Source: Prevotella corporis DSM 18810 = JCM 8529 (GTDB lineage: Bacteria; Bacteroidota; Bacteroidia; Bacteroidales; Bacteroidaceae). From it: DNA of 60,710 bases. The DNA lies in contig NZ_AUME01000014.1 in assembly GCF_000430525.1 (NCBI RefSeq), positions 1-60,710 on the forward strand, written 5' to 3'. Position 1 is the first letter of the stretch. Each line of letters opens with the position of its first letter. The notes beneath the pieces were generated by a model. It worked only from the letters and a program-made list of their open reading frames with translations, had not been told where the DNA came from and did not search any database. The position numbers and the translations under genes are program-made. Positions 51,921-60,560 of this stretch are shown here, in pieces.

Positions 51921-54401
51921 TCAGCCTATGAGGAGCATTCCCACTTGGAAGATGACCGCACTTGCCAGCCATGCCAGTGCCGTTGTGTAGCAGGCGGCGA
52001 AGATGGCCCACTTCCAGCTTCCCGTCTCGCCCTTGATGGCCGCTATTACCGCCACGCATGGGAAGTAGAAGAGCACGAAAATGAGGAATGCGTAGGCCGT
52101 GAGCGTGGCCACGGGTCTTGCTTCGGCCATGCTGATGTTGTGCTGCCGAGCCACGTCGAGTGTCATCTGCCGTCTCAACAGTTCGTATTTTGCGTTGTCG
52201 TAGTTTTCGTCTTCCGTCACTTCGGCTACCGTTTCGTCGTTTGAGTAGAGCACTCCCAGCGTCGATGCCACAATTTCCTTCGCCCCGATGCCAGCCAGCA
52301 GTCCCACGTCGAGTTTCCAATTGAATCCCTGTGGCTCAAAGACGGGTTCCATGGCCTTGCCTATGCGTCCGATGTAGCTTTGTTCCTGTCGCTCGCAGGT
52401 GGTTGCCTGTGGATCGTCGGGAAGCGGAAAGTAGCCCAGTGCCCAGACAATGATCGATGCCACGAGGATGATGCCTCCCATTTTGCGCAGGTATTGCTTT
52501 CCCTTCTCCCACGTATGGCGTGCGATGGCCTTTGCCGTGGGGAACCGGTAGGGTGGCAGTTCCATGACGAAGGGTGTGTCTTCGCCCTTGATGACGAACC
52601 GTGAGAACACCCAGCTGATGGCCATTCCCGTCATGATGCCTATGACATAGAGCGACAGCATGACAGGGGTGCGGTACTGGGCGGCGAAGAACGAGCCGAT
52701 GATCATGATGTAGATGGGCAGTCTTGCCGAGCAACTCATCATCGGAAGGATGAGCATGGTGATGATTCGGCTGCGCTTACTCTCGATGGTCCGTGTGGAC
52801 ATGACGGCCGGGACGTTGCATCCGAAGCCCATGATGAGTGGTATGAACGACTTGCCGTGGAGCCCTATCTTGTGCATCAGTTTGTCCATGATGAACGCTG
52901 CGCGTGCCATGTAGCCACTGTCCTCCATGAACGATATGAAGAAGTAGAGTATCAGTATTTGCGGAAGGAAGACAATGACGGCTCCTACGCCACCGATGAC
53001 GCCCTCGTTGAGCATCGATTTCACCGGCCCTTCGGGGATATAGGTCGTCACGGCTGTGCCAAGCCACGCCACTCCTGTTTCAATCCAGCTCTTTGGGTAC
53101 TCTCCGAGCGTGAAGGTGGTGGTGAACATGATGTAGAGGATGAGGAAGAAGATGGGGAAACCCAAGTACCTGTTCGTCAGTAGGCTGTCAATCTTGTGCG
53201 TTGTCTGGTAAGTGTCCTTCTTTTTGCCCGTTGTGTATCCGGCTTCGGCCAGTGCTCCGTTGATGAATCCGTACTTGGCGTCCATGATGGCAGTCTCGCT
53301 GTCCTGTCCTGTTTCTTCTTTTACGCGCCGTGCAGCATCGTCGCGGTGTCGCATGATTTCTTTTGCGTCGGGGAATTGTGCCACAAGCTGCTCTACCTGA
53401 TGGTCGTTTTCAAGCAGTTTGATGGCGAGGTATCGTGTGGAGTATTTCTGTCGGATGTCGAGTTCCTTCTTCAAGTGTTCCTGAATGCTGGCTATTCCGT
53501 TCTCTATTTCGTGTCCGTGGTTGATGTGTATGTGTCTGTATTTCGGGTAGTCGCCCTCTTTTCCCTCGTAGTTTTGTATGACGGCGCGGAGGAGATCGTC
53601 AAGTCCTCTTCCGTCTCTGAATACGGTTGGTATGATGGGCACTCCGAGTAATTGTCCTATTTTCTTATAGTCGATGTGGTCGCCGCGCTTCTCCGTCTCG
53701 TCGTACATGTTGAAGGCGCAGACCATGGGTATGTGCATGTCGATGAGTTGGGTAGTCAGATAGAGGTTGCGCTCCAAGTTCGACGTGTCGATGACGTTGA
53801 TGACGATGTCTGGTGTCTTTTCTACGAGCTGCCTTCTGACGTAGAGTTCTTCGGGACTGTAGGCCGACAGGCTGTAGGTGCCTGGCAGATCGACCAGTTC
53901 TATGTGATATCCCTCGAACTCGGTATGGCCGTATTTGGCATCGACGGTCACGCCTGAGTAGTTGCCCACTCGCTCATGGGCGCCCGATGCGAAGTTGAAG
54001 AGCGATGTTTTGCCACAGTTGGGATTCCCCACCAGAGCGACGTTGATGATATGGCGTTGCCTGTTGACGGCGTCGGTGAGCTCACTGGGCAAGAACGGTT
54101 GCTCGTAGGGGTCGGATGCGTCGGGTTCGATGGCGGGATTGTGCTCCGTTGGTTTTCGTTCGGTCAGCGACTTGTCATTGAGGGCGATGACTTCGATGAG
54201 GTCGGCCTCGCTTCGGCGCAAACTCACCTCGTAGCCCATGATCTGATACTTCACGGGGTCTTGCAAGGGGGCATTGAGTAGCACCTTCACCTCCTTGCCG
54301 TTGATGAATCCCATCTCGATGATTCGTTTTCTAAATCCTCCGTGTCCTGAAATCTTGGTTATGACACCAGCCTCACCTGTTTTCAGTTCAGACAATCTCA
54401 T
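51921..54401 (-). CDS. feoB: FeoA-FeoB fusion, ferrous iron transporter
   Basis: The 826-aa protein imports Fe2+ across the inner membrane. Residues 1-75 are a FeoA SH3-like domain (MRLSELKTGEAGVITKISG, IEMGFINGKEVKVLL). The cytoplasmic G domain has G1 ALVGNPNCGKTS, G3 DLPGTYSLSAYSPEE and G4-like FNMYDETEK, followed by the GDI helices. The membrane part has the two Gate motifs (MGFGCNVPAVMSTRT; LLAGIGAKEIVASTLGVLY) and about ten helices. FeoA-FeoB fusions are common in Bacteroidetes. A TATCTTTG box upstream is the likely promoter. No Fur box was recognised by eye. Confidence 0.95.
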   Translation of the reverse strand: MRLSELKTGEAGVITKISGHGGFRKRIIEMGFINGKEVKVLLNAPLQDPVKYQIMGYEVSLRRSEADLIEVIALNDKSLTERKPTEHNPAIEPDASDPYEQPFLPSELTDAVNRQRHIINVALVGNPNCGKTSLFNFASGAHERVGNYSGVTVDAKYGHTEFEGYHIELVDLPGTYSLSAYSPEELYVRRQLVEKTPDIVINVIDTSNLERNLYLTTQLIDMHIPMVCAFNMYDETEKRGDHIDYKKIGQLLGVPIIPTVFRDGRGLDDLLRAVIQNYEGKEGDYPKYRHIHINHGHEIENGIASIQEHLKKELDIRQKYSTRYLAIKLLENDHQVEQLVAQFPDAKEIMRHRDDAARRVKEETGQDSETAIMDAKYGFINGALAEAGYTTGKKKDTYQTTHKIDSLLTNRYLGFPIFFLILYIMFTTTFTLGEYPKSWIETGVAWLGTAVTTYIPEGPVKSMLNEGVIGGVGAVIVFLPQILILYFFISFMEDSGYMARAAFIMDKLMHKIGLHGKSFIPLIMGFGCNVPAVMSTRTIESKRSRIITMLILPMMSCSARLPIYIMIIGSFFAAQYRTPVMLSLYVIGIMTGMAISWVFSRFVIKGEDTPFVMELPPYRFPTAKAIARHTWEKGKQYLRKMGGIILVASIIVWALGYFPLPDDPQATTCERQEQSYIGRIGKAMEPVFEPQGFNWKLDVGLLAGIGAKEIVASTLGVLYSNDETVAEVTEDENYDNAKYELLRRQMTLDVARQHNISMAEARPVATLTAYAFLIFVLFYFPCVAVIAAIKGETGSWKWAIFAACYTTALAWLASAVIFQVGMLLIG

Positions 54402-54418
54402 ACGCTGTTCTTTTTCTG

Positions 54419-54426
54419 CAAAGATA
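54419..54426 (-). promoter_or_regulatory. -7 box of feoAB
   Basis: CAAAGATA on the plus strand is TATCTTTG on the minus strand, 18 bp before the start codon. No -33 TTG was found. Confidence 0.5.
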
Positions 54427-54615
54427 CGAAGAAAAAGGCGCAGATGGTGGATTTTGGTGCGAACTTGTTGAAAAAATACCTAATAATGGGGATGTCATCG
54501 GACGCTGTCGGGTAATGCATCATCTATTTTGTTTAGGCCTATCGGGTGGTGGTGGTTCAGTTTTCGTGTTGTGCTTCTGCCGTCGTGTCCTCCGTTGGTT
54601 GAGCTATGACGTTGC

Positions 54616-54681
54616 GAAAGGTGAGCTTTTGCCATGCAAAAGGTCAGCTATTGGCACGTCATAGCTGACCTTTCGTTTTCT
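54616..54681. repeat. 22-bp tandem repeat, three units
   Basis: Units at 54616-54637, 54638-54659 and 54660-54681 carry GAAAGGTGAGCTTTTGCCA, AAAAGGTCAGCTATTGGCACG and ATAGCTGACCTTTCG. The last unit is roughly the complement of the second, so the RNA would fold. The rest of the gap 54427-54832 holds no gene. Confidence 0.65.
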
Positions 54682-54832
54682 GTTTTCTTTTGTGCTGATT
54701 GTCAGTGGGTTGCAAACTGCCCTTCGTTTGCTTTCCTTTTGTCTCGCTATGCCTCGTCCTCCTTTCCTTTTCTGCTGCTTGCCGCCCTTGTCGTGGTGCG
54801 GTTTTGGGGTGGGGAGGGGTGAGCGGTGCGGC

Positions 54833-55498
54833 TCATTTCAGTCGGTCATAGAAATCCTTTAGGGCGGGTCTGCTGACACCCCGCTTGACGAGTAGGTCGA
54901 GGTCGCGTTTGGCTTGGCTGAATTTTCGCTGCTGTATGTACACTTCGATTCTTTGCAGTATGTAGTCTTGGTTGTCCGGACTGCGCACGATGGCTTCGGT
55001 AAAGTCGTACTCTGCGAGCATGAACATCTTGCGTTCGGCCTCTATTCCCCCTCGTGCGGCATAGCCGATGGGGTTGTCGGGATATTGTTCGATGAGTCTG
55101 TTGATGCCGTCGAGTGCCTCGGTGTAGTGCTTGTCCTTCTCGTTGAGTAGTGCAAGGCCGAGTTGTGCCTCAAAGTTTCCCGGCACGATGCGGAGCAGAT
55201 TGTTGTAGTCGAGCCGTGCAAAGTTGTATCTGCCGAGCCTTTCGTTGACGTATGCCCTGTAATAGAGTGCCGATGGGTTGTCGGGTTCGAGCCGCAGCAC
55301 ACGGTCGTAGTCGTTTTTGGCACTCTGCCATTGCTCAAGCATGACTTTCCATCCAGCGCACTTGAGCAACAGACCTATGCTATCGGGGTGTTGGTCGAGC
55401 TCAGCTGTGGTGTGGTTGAGCGAGTCGCGCAGTTCGTTGTGCTGAGCGCTGGCCGTTAGGCTTGCGACGAGCATCAGGACGATGATGATTCTCCTCAT
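54833..55498 (-). CDS. Periplasmic TPR protein
   Basis: The 221-aa protein has a signal peptide (IIIVLMLVASLTASAQ) and about five tetratricopeptide repeats (WQSAKNDYDRVLRLEPDNPS; RYNFARLDYNNLLRIVPGN; HYTEALDGINRLIEQYPDNP; KMFMLAEYDFTEAIVRSPDN). TPR proteins serve as scaffolds, and the partner is unknown. It lies 23 bp downstream of panB and is probably in the same transcript. Confidence 0.85.
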   Translation of the reverse strand: MRRIIIVLMLVASLTASAQHNELRDSLNHTTAELDQHPDSIGLLLKCAGWKVMLEQWQSAKNDYDRVLRLEPDNPSALYYRAYVNERLGRYNFARLDYNNLLRIVPGNFEAQLGLALLNEKDKHYTEALDGINRLIEQYPDNPIGYAARGGIEAERKMFMLAEYDFTEAIVRSPDNQDYILQRIEVYIQQRKFSQAKRDLDLLVKRGVSRPALKDFYDRLK

Positions 55499-55521
55499 TT
55501 CCGTGTTGGGTTTGCTGTGAT

Positions 55522-56340
55522 TCAGTATGATTCTTCGTCACTGGGGAAAGTTCCTTCCCTGACGCTTCCTACGTAGGCCTGTACGCCTTCGGTCATACAT
55601 TTCTCCATGTCGGCGAAATAGCGTAGGAACTTCGGTCTGAAACGGTGGCTCATTCCGAGTGCGTCGGCATAGACGAGCACTTGTCCGTCGGTGCCGTTTC
55701 CTGCTCCGATGCCTATTGTTGCCGCCTTGACCACTTTGGTAACCTGTGCCGCCAGCTCTGCCGGCACTTTCTCAAGCACGATGCAGAATGCGCCAGCCTT
55801 GTCGAGTGCCCTTGCGTCGGCCATGAGTTTCAGTGCCTCTGTTTCCTCCTTGGCCTGCAGTCCGTAGCCTCCGAGCTTGTGGATGCTCTGCGGTGTGAGT
55901 CCGAGATGTCCGACTACGGGTATTCCTGCGTTGACGATGCCTCGCACTGTGTCGGCAATCTCCTCGCCTCCCTCCAGCTTCACGGCATCTACTCCGCTCT
56001 CTTTGGCTATTCTTATGGCGTTGCGTATGCCTTCCTCGCTGCTCACTTGGTAGCTCCCGAATGGCATGTCGCAGACGGTCAGGCAGTGTTGGCATGCCTT
56101 TGCCACGGCCCTTGCGTGGTAAATCATCTGTTCAAGGGTGATGGGCAGTGTGTCGTCGTTTCCGCATACGATGTTCGAGGCGGAGTCGCCGATGAGTATG
56201 CTGTCGATGCCTGCTGCGTCGAGGATGGCCGCTGTGGTGTAGTCGTAGGCTGTCATCTGCGCTATTTTCTGCCCGGCGGCTTTCATTTCGATGAACGTTT
56301 TGGCAGTGATTTTCTTCTTGTCGGTTGTTAGATATCCCAT
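55522..56340 (-). CDS. panB: 3-methyl-2-oxobutanoate hydroxymethyltransferase
   Basis: PanB transfers a hydroxymethyl group from methylene-tetrahydrofolate to alpha-ketoisovalerate, the first committed step of pantothenate and CoA biosynthesis. The 272-aa protein has MTAYDYTTAAILDAAGID, the metal/substrate site ILIGDSASNIVCGNDDT, DMPFGSYQ, VKLEGGEEIADTV, VPVVGHLGLTPQSIHKLGGY-like sequence and the signature IGIGAGNGTDGQVLVYAD. Length and motifs are normal. It is followed closely by the TPR gene and preceded by the HAD gene 4 bp away, suggesting one operon. Confidence 0.95.
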   Translation of the reverse strand: MGYLTTDKKKITAKTFIEMKAAGQKIAQMTAYDYTTAAILDAAGIDSILIGDSASNIVCGNDDTLPITLEQMIYHARAVAKACQHCLTVCDMPFGSYQVSSEEGIRNAIRIAKESGVDAVKLEGGEEIADTVRGIVNAGIPVVGHLGLTPQSIHKLGGYGLQAKEETEALKLMADARALDKAGAFCIVLEKVPAELAAQVTKVVKAATIGIGAGNGTDGQVLVYADALGMSHRFRPKFLRYFADMEKCMTEGVQAYVGSVREGTFPSDEESY

Positions 56341-56344
56341 TGTT

Positions 56345-56956
56345 CTATATCATTTCAGTGAAATCGTTTATTATTTCCGATGTGTATTCCTTCAGTTTCT
56401 CCAGAGGATTGGTGGTTGCCAGAGCTATGACCCGTGCCCCTGCAGCCGTGCCCGCTTTGAGACCGTTGTAGCTATCCTCAAAGACGACACACTCTTTCGG
56501 GTCGAGATTGAAGTAGGCGGCGGCCTTCAGGTAGCAGTGGGGCGACGGTTTGCTTTCTGTGAGGTCCTCTGACGTGAACACTTTGTCGAACAACTGCGTG
56601 AAATCGGGGTGGTGCCGATAGACGTTGTTCATCTTCGGGAGGTTCGAACTGGTGACAACGGCGGTCTTGATGCCCCTTTTCTGTAGCCGCTCGATGTATT
56701 CCCGTGCTCCGGGAACATAGCGGTAGTCCATCGACATCTCATAGTCGTCGAGCATTTTCGTAATCTCCGCCTGCCTCTCCGGTTGCCCGTGGAAGTAGCG
56801 TTCGTAGATTTGCGCCAGCGTTTGCCCCTTGATTCGGTACTCGAAATCGGGTATCTCAGGGTGGTATTTCCTACCCACCTGTCGCCAGAACACCGTGTAT
56901 TGCGGTTCGGTGTCGAATATTACGCCGTCGAGATCAAATAAACAAGCTCTTGTCAT
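56345..56956 (-). CDS. HAD-superfamily phosphatase / phosphomutase-like
   Basis: The 203-aa protein of the beta-phosphoglucomutase-like HAD group has motif I LFDLDGVIFDTE (about 6-17), a helical cap, motif II VVTSSNLPKM, motif III lysine in TESKPSPHCYLKAA and motif IV CVVFEDSYNGLKAGTAAGA. It hydrolyses or moves phosphate on small metabolites; the actual substrate cannot be told from sequence. It is first in the HAD-panB-TPR unit and starts beside a symmetrical divergent promoter. Confidence 0.88.
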   Translation of the reverse strand: MTRACLFDLDGVIFDTEPQYTVFWRQVGRKYHPEIPDFEYRIKGQTLAQIYERYFHGQPERQAEITKMLDDYEMSMDYRYVPGAREYIERLQKRGIKTAVVTSSNLPKMNNVYRHHPDFTQLFDKVFTSEDLTESKPSPHCYLKAAAYFNLDPKECVVFEDSYNGLKAGTAAGARVIALATTNPLEKLKEYTSEIINDFTEMI

Positions 56957-56981
56957 TTTACTAATTGTTGTTCATTAGCGT

Positions 56982-57012
56982 GCAAAGTTACGAAAGTTTT
57001 TCGTAACTTTGC
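56982..57012. promoter_or_regulatory. Symmetrical divergent promoter
   Basis: GCAAAGTTACGAAA and TTTCGTAACTTTGC are exact 14-bp arms around GTT. Each arm carries a TAACTTTG -7 box (complement of 56983-56990 for the HAD gene; 57004-57011 for the lipoprotein gene), pointing outward. Polymerase at one box should block the other, and the palindrome could bind a dimeric regulator. Confidence 0.7.
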
Positions 57013-57024
57013 CACCAATATAAT

Positions 57025-57789
57025 ATGCTTAAGAAATTTTTCACTGGTTTGTCGCTTGCCCTCCTGTCGCTCATCGTGGTGGGATGCGGGAGCAGACACG
57101 GCAAGACCAAGGTCCTGTCGGTGCCTGTCGGTCATGTGGTGGCTGACTCGGTCGTGAGCTTCCGCCGCGACGCACAGTGCCGTATCCACATCGATTTTGC
57201 CTATTTGAAGGGCAAGAAGTACGCTGCGGTCAACGATTCGCTGCTCCGAATGGGCACGCTGCAGCCCAATTACCTCGCCATCAGCTACGAACGACTCGTT
57301 CCGCAGTCAGCCGTCAGGACGATAATGGAGCGCTATGCCCGTGAGTACTCGGAGCTTGCGCAGTGGCTTCACGACCGTGAGAAGGCCAGAAGTCAGCTTG
57401 ATTGGGAGCTGAACATCAAGACCCGCATCATTCCCGGTAGGGGAAAGCGGCTCGTTTACTTGTCAGACATCTACATAAAGACTGGAGACGCGGCCTCCAG
57501 ATACCAGCTGGCGCACAACTTCGACCCAGAGACGGGCAGGCAGACACGTCTCTCCGACGAGTTCGGGGCTGACTACAAGGAGCGGCTCACCAAGGACATC
57601 GTCGAGCAAATGGCCGACCAACTCGGACTCGACGACGACAATCTGGCGAGCCTTCAGCGAGCGGGCTACTTCGCAATGATCGACCCTTACCCTGCCGAGA
57701 ACTTCATATTGTACGACGATTCAGTGACGTTCATCTACACTGCCGGAGAAATCAACCCGAGAGAGGTGTGCGTCACACTTGAGAAATGA
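57025..57789 (+). CDS. DUF3298-like lipoprotein
   Basis: The 254-aa protein has a lipoprotein signal (LALLSLIVVGCGSR, lipid cysteine at the first C). The body has the pattern of DUF3298/RsiV-type proteins: an N-terminal strand-rich half (CRIHIDFAYLKGKKYAAVND) and a C-terminal domain with FDPETGRQTRLSDEFGADYK and ENFILYDDSVTFIYTAGEIN. RsiV relatives bind lysozyme, but most Bacteroidetes members are uncharacterised. It is expressed from the symmetrical promoter 13 bp upstream. Confidence 0.8.
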   Translation: MLKKFFTGLSLALLSLIVVGCGSRHGKTKVLSVPVGHVVADSVVSFRRDAQCRIHIDFAYLKGKKYAAVNDSLLRMGTLQPNYLAISYERLVPQSAVRTIMERYAREYSELAQWLHDREKARSQLDWELNIKTRIIPGRGKRLVYLSDIYIKTGDAASRYQLAHNFDPETGRQTRLSDEFGADYKERLTKDIVEQMADQLGLDDDNLASLQRAGYFAMIDPYPAENFILYDDSVTFIYTAGEINPREVCVTLEK

Positions 57790-57802
57790 CACTAACAACG
57801 CA

Positions 57803-58426
57803 ATGACAGACATCATCAGCAAATACTTCCCACACCTGTCGCAGAAGCAGATGAGCCAGTTCGAGGCCCTGCAGGGGCTCTACGGCGAATGGAATGCTAA
57901 GATTAACGTGATATCGCGCAAGGATATCGACAACCTTTACCTACATCACATCCTGCATTCGCTGGCCATCGCCAAGTTCATAGACTTCAAACAAGACACC
58001 AATGTGCTCGACTTCGGCACGGGAGGAGGCTTCCCCGGCATACCACTGGCTATCCTTTTTCCCAACGCCAACTTCAAACTCATCGACGGAACGGGTAAGA
58101 AAATACGCGTGGCCAATGAGGTGGCGCACGCCATCGGACTGGAAAACGTGCTGGCTCAGCACCTACGGGGAGAGGAAGAGAAAGGAAAGTTCGACTTTAT
58201 CGTCTCCCGCGCCGTCATGCCGCTGCCCGATTTGATGAAGATAGTGAGGAAAAACGTCGCCAATGATCAGCACAACGCCCTTGAGAACGGAGTCATCGTG
58301 CTCAAAGGGGGCGACTTGCAGGAGGAGGTGCGGCCCTATCGCAAGATAGCCATGGTGGAAGAGCTGTCGCAATGGTTCGATGAGGAGTGGTTCAAGACCA
58401 AGAATCTCATCTACGTACCAGTATAG
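57803..58426 (+). CDS. rsmG: 16S rRNA (guanine527-N7)-methyltransferase
   Basis: RsmG methylates G527 in the decoding region of 16S rRNA with SAM. The 207-aa protein has the family N-terminus (LQGLYGEWNAKINVISRKDI), the SAM motif VLDFGTGGGFPGIPLAI, LIDGTGKKIRVANEVAHAIG and VSRAVMPLPDL. ATG 57803 is chosen over TTG 57779 because the longer form overlaps the upstream gene and adds residues outside the family. Loss of rsmG in other bacteria gives low-level streptomycin resistance. Confidence 0.93.
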   Translation: MTDIISKYFPHLSQKQMSQFEALQGLYGEWNAKINVISRKDIDNLYLHHILHSLAIAKFIDFKQDTNVLDFGTGGGFPGIPLAILFPNANFKLIDGTGKKIRVANEVAHAIGLENVLAQHLRGEEEKGKFDFIVSRAVMPLPDLMKIVRKNVANDQHNALENGVIVLKGGDLQEEVRPYRKIAMVEELSQWFDEEWFKTKNLIYVPV

Positions 58427-58518
58427 CCGACCGTCAGAACCGCCACTACGGTGATGCCGAAGGGCCACCGACACGTAACATTAACGCCCCAGTGGGGCAC
58501 ACAGAAAAGGAGAAAGAA

Positions 58519-59163
58519 ATGATAAAGGTAAAAAGATTTGTATGCAATCAACTGCAAGAGAACTGCTATGTGGTGAGCGACGACACACTCGAATGCGCCA
58601 TCATCGACTGCGGAGCATTCTATAAGGAGGACCATCAGGCCCTCGCCGACTATATCGCCGACAACCAACTGAAACCCGTTAGGCTCATCAGCACGCACGG
58701 ACACCTCGACCACCAGTTCGGCATCGCCACCGTAGCCGAAGCCTATGGGCTGACAACGGAGTGCGCTGCAGGAGATTCCAACCTCATAGAGGGACTCAAG
58801 GAACAGGCGTCGGCCATCTTCGGCATGCAGCTCGACACCGATTTCCCCACCAAGTTCCGCTATTACGACGACAACGAGAAGATACGCTTCGGCCATCACG
58901 AGCTTACCGTCATCCCGACACCAGGACACACACCCGGTTCGGTGACCCTCTATTGCCGTGAGGAGGGCATTGCCTTCACCGGTGACACCCTTTTCAAGGG
59001 CAGTATCGGACGAACCGACTTCCCCGGCGGAAATATGTTCCAGATGATCAGCAGCCTCCGCGAGCTGTCGCAGCTGCCCGACCAGACCATCATCTACCCC
59101 GGACACGGCGACCAGACAACCATCGGCTACGAGCTGGCCCACAATCCCTACATGGACCGATGA
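58519..59163 (+). CDS. MBL-fold metallohydrolase (glyoxalase II-like)
   Basis: The 214-aa protein has metal motifs [11 protein letters not shown] (HxHxDH), [27 protein letters not shown] and the final [10 protein letters not shown] histidine. This arrangement is typical of glyoxalase II-like or YcbL-type hydrolases acting on thioesters, though the exact substrate is unknown. ATG 58519 follows AAAAGGAGAAAG, an unusually good ribosome-binding site. Upstream codons in frame are not family-like. It ends in an ATGA overlap with ruvC. Confidence 0.9.
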   Translation: MIKVKRFVCNQLQENCYVVSDDTLECAIIDCGAFYKEDHQALADYIADNQLKPVRLISTHGHLDHQFGIATVAEAYGLTTECAAGDSNLIEGLKEQASAIFGMQLDTDFPTKFRYYDDNEKIRFGHHELTVIPTPGHTPGSVTLYCREEGIAFTGDTLFKGSIGRTDFPGGNMFQMISSLRELSQLPDQTIIYPGHGDQTTIGYELAHNPYMDR

Positions 59164-59738
59164 ACAACCCAACGCCGAAACCCACGAAAATCATCCTTGG
59201 CATTGACCCCGGAACCAACGTTATGGGATATGGCGTCATCCGTGTGATAGGCAACAAGGCGGAGTTGGTGGTGATGGGAGTCATCGACATGCGCAAGGAG
59301 AAGGACCCGTATCTGAGACTCGGAAAGATATTCGAGCGCGTGACGGGCATCATCAAGGAATATCTGCCCGACGAGATGGCCATCGAAGCCCCCTTCTTCG
59401 GTAAGAACATACAGTCGATGCTCAAGCTCGGACGCGCACAGGGAGTAGCCATCGCAGCGGCCATACAGCGCGACGTGCCCATCCACGAGTACGCACCGTT
59501 GAAAATCAAGATGGCTATCACGGGCAACGGCTCAGCTTCGAAGGAACAGGTGGCTGGCATGCTGCAACGACTGCTGAAACTCCGCGACGACCAGATGCCC
59601 CAATTCATGGACGCCACCGACGCACTGGGTGCCGCCTACTGCCATTTCATGCAGATGAGTCAGCCCGAAGCCGAAGGCCGACACTTCAGTTCGTGGAAGG
59701 ATTTCGCAAGGAAAAACGAGTCGCGCATCATCAAATAA
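59160..59738 (+). CDS. ruvC: Crossover junction endodeoxyribonuclease RuvC
   Basis: RuvC resolves Holliday junctions with RuvAB. The 192-aa protein has the catalytic acidic residues in [14 protein letters not shown] (D16), [10 protein letters not shown] (E76) and [14 protein letters not shown] (D151/D154). Its length is normal. It overlaps the preceding gene by ATGA, so the two are translationally coupled. Confidence 0.95.
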   Translation: MNNPTPKPTKIILGIDPGTNVMGYGVIRVIGNKAELVVMGVIDMRKEKDPYLRLGKIFERVTGIIKEYLPDEMAIEAPFFGKNIQSMLKLGRAQGVAIAAAIQRDVPIHEYAPLKIKMAITGNGSASKEQVAGMLQRLLKLRDDQMPQFMDATDALGAAYCHFMQMSQPEAEGRHFSSWKDFARKNESRIIK

Positions 59739-59839
59739 AACGCAAGACCACAATAACCAAGCGAAAATCGTGTTATAACGATGAAACAATACGCAAGAAA
59801 GAGCATTACAGAAGAATAGGAACTCAAAAAGACAAGAAG

Positions 59840-60352
59840 ATGAAAAAAATTGTTTTGACTATTGCCTTGGCCCTCGTAGCCGTAGCAGGCACATACGCAC
59901 AAGACCGTGTCTATCAGCAGATTTACAAGAGTGCATACGCCGTGGCAGCCAATAAGGCCGAGGATACAGGACTGAGGAAGGTGGCTTCGTTCAAGGTCGA
60001 TGCCATCTCATACCTGCAAACAAAGACCCTCGCGGCACTGTCGGTAGAGAAAGAGACACCGTTGTCGCAAGAGACCATCAAGCATCTCAACAACCAACTC
60101 GACTCGATGGCCTACTTCATGTATGATTACGTGAACCTCTTCACCAAGGAATATGCCAAGGCAGCCGACGAAAAGGCAAAGAACAGAATCAAAAAGATAT
60201 TCAGAGACGCAAGCATCAACCATCCGCTCTACCACGACGACGATGCGGAGCTGGTGCTCGCCTACTACAACCGTGAGGACTATCTGACACAGTTCTCGCT
60301 CGACACCAACTGGGTGGAGGCTTTGGAGGAAGTGAAGGGTAAGCTCAGATAA
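59840..60352 (+). CDS. Secreted protein of unknown function
   Basis: The 170-aa protein has a signal peptide (IVLTIALALVAVAGTYAQ). A helical mature part follows, with LRKVASFKVDAISYLQTKTL and LNNQLDSMAYFMYDYVNLF. No family is recognised with certainty, though similar proteins occur near ruvC in Bacteroidales. ATG 59840 (after AAAGACAAGAAG) is chosen because the open upstream codons show no signal peptide. Confidence 0.8.
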   Translation: MKKIVLTIALALVAVAGTYAQDRVYQQIYKSAYAVAANKAEDTGLRKVASFKVDAISYLQTKTLAALSVEKETPLSQETIKHLNNQLDSMAYFMYDYVNLFTKEYAKAADEKAKNRIKKIFRDASINHPLYHDDDAELVLAYYNREDYLTQFSLDTNWVEALEEVKGKLR

Positions 60353-60418
60353 GCCGAAAGCCTCATGCCGCCGATTGTGGGGCGACTCATGGCCGTGCAA
60401 ACGACGGGCCGATGACGG

Positions 60419-60450
60419 AAGCCGGGATAGCCGATGTGCTGTTCCGGCTT
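60419..60450 (+). terminator. Hairpin after the secreted protein gene
   Basis: AAGCCGG (60419-60425) pairs with CCGGCTT (60444-60450), followed by TTGCG. Only a weak T-run follows, so the call is moderate. Confidence 0.5.
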
Positions 60451-60560
60451 TTGCGTCGGATGGCGATGCCACACCCTTTCTCTCACGGTACGGAGGGCTC
60501 AGTAGAAAATCAATGGGGGAATAATTTGTTATTTATCTTAATAATTCCGACCTTCGCATT

